A DNA stretch of 5,260 nt. Source: Burkholderiales bacterium (GTDB lineage Bacteria > Pseudomonadota > Gammaproteobacteria > Burkholderiales > Burkholderiaceae_C). A program made the translations under genes and the position numbers. The stretch spans positions 1 to 5,260 of the forward strand of contig JAABPT010000157.1 of assembly GCA_011391855.1 (NCBI GenBank). Direction: 5' to 3'. This document shows, one piece after another, positions 5,036 through 5,260 of this stretch. How positions within the stretch are numbered: the first letter of the stretch is position 1; each line of letters opens with the position of its first letter. Under the pieces are notes generated by a model. That model had not been told where the DNA came from. It saw only the letters and a program-made list of their open reading frames with translations, and ran no database searches.

Positions 5036-5260
5036 ATGAGCACCCGCACCGACGAACTGCGTGCCCGGCTGATCCGCAATGTCGAGACCGCAACCCTGAA
5101 GCCCTTCAAGCGCGGAACGCTGTACGAGAGCATGGGCGTCTCTTTCACCGAAGGGCTGGCGGCGCGCGACCTCGGCGTGGCCAACGCGCAGGCGGTGGGC
5201 CTGGTGGGCCTCATCGGCATCGGCAGCCTGACCGGGCGCTTCGCCATCGGCGCGCTGGCC
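5036..5260 (+). CDS. Unidentified protein, N-terminal part, with a transporter-like (major facilitator) membrane segment
   Basis: Seventy-five codons are visible from an ATG with an excellent ribosome binding site to the window edge, with no stop. Residues 1-38 are polar and charged (MSTRTDELRARLIRNVETAT, then LKPFKRGTL). Residues 52-66 (QAVGLVGLIGIGSLT) are strongly hydrophobic, and GRFAIGALA (67-75) looks like the end of helix 2 leading into the loop 2-3 motif of major facilitator transporters, where D-R would come next. The puzzle is that no hydrophobic first helix precedes it, as it should in an ordinary transporter of this class. The first 30 residues instead resemble, weakly, the start of RraA-like proteins (TATL, FKRG). 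It may be an altered or hybrid gene, or another membrane protein. The coding frame is secure; the product is not. Confidence 0.5.
   Translation, partial: MSTRTDELRARLIRNVETATLKPFKRGTLYESMGVSFTEGLAARDLGVANAQAVGLVGLIGIGSLTGRFAIGALA

Noticed and set aside
3925..5247. Long open frame on the minus strand opposite xerC (440 codons)
   Set aside because: It is antisense to a complete, motif-rich xerC, has low-complexity A/R/Q/G-rich composition and no recognisable domain; long antisense frames are expected in DNA this rich in G and C.

Overview
The window is high-GC DNA (about two thirds G+C by eye) with tightly packed genes. Protein wording and gene order point to a betaproteobacterium of the order Burkholderiales, probably Comamonadaceae or a close relative. 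That placement is inference from recognition; no search was run.

Layout. Positions 1-462 hold the 5' part of metK (S-adenosylmethionine synthetase) on the minus strand. A 193-base divergent spacer (463-655) follows; it carries several inverted repeats that would lie in the metK leader RNA. On the plus strand comes a compact gene run: two tandem LpxL/HtrB-family lipid A acyltransferases (656-1519 and 1516-2400, sharing ATGA), a 41-base gap with a perfect hairpin, dapF (2442-3329), a DUF484 gene (3326-4012, sharing GTGA with dapF) and xerC (4012-4989, sharing one base with DUF484). After 46 bases a gene with a very good ribosome binding site starts at 5036 and runs off the end; its visible part ends in a hydrophobic stretch resembling a major facilitator transporter.

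How the genes fit together. The acyltransferases act on lipid A, DapF supplies meso-diaminopimelate for peptidoglycan and lysine, and XerC resolves chromosome dimers at division. DUF484 has no established role but recurrently sits between dapF and xerC, as yigA does in E. coli. This is a housekeeping envelope and division block, not an accessory island. I see no CRISPR, IS element, tRNA, rRNA, toxin-antitoxin or defence system.

Points worth a second look are small: a 12-bp tandem repeat expanding dapF in frame, a REP-like palindrome read through at the start of xerC, a structured metK leader with pseudoknot-compatible pairings, a possibly leaderless dapF start, and an odd N-terminus on the last gene. 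None amounts to a demonstrated new system.
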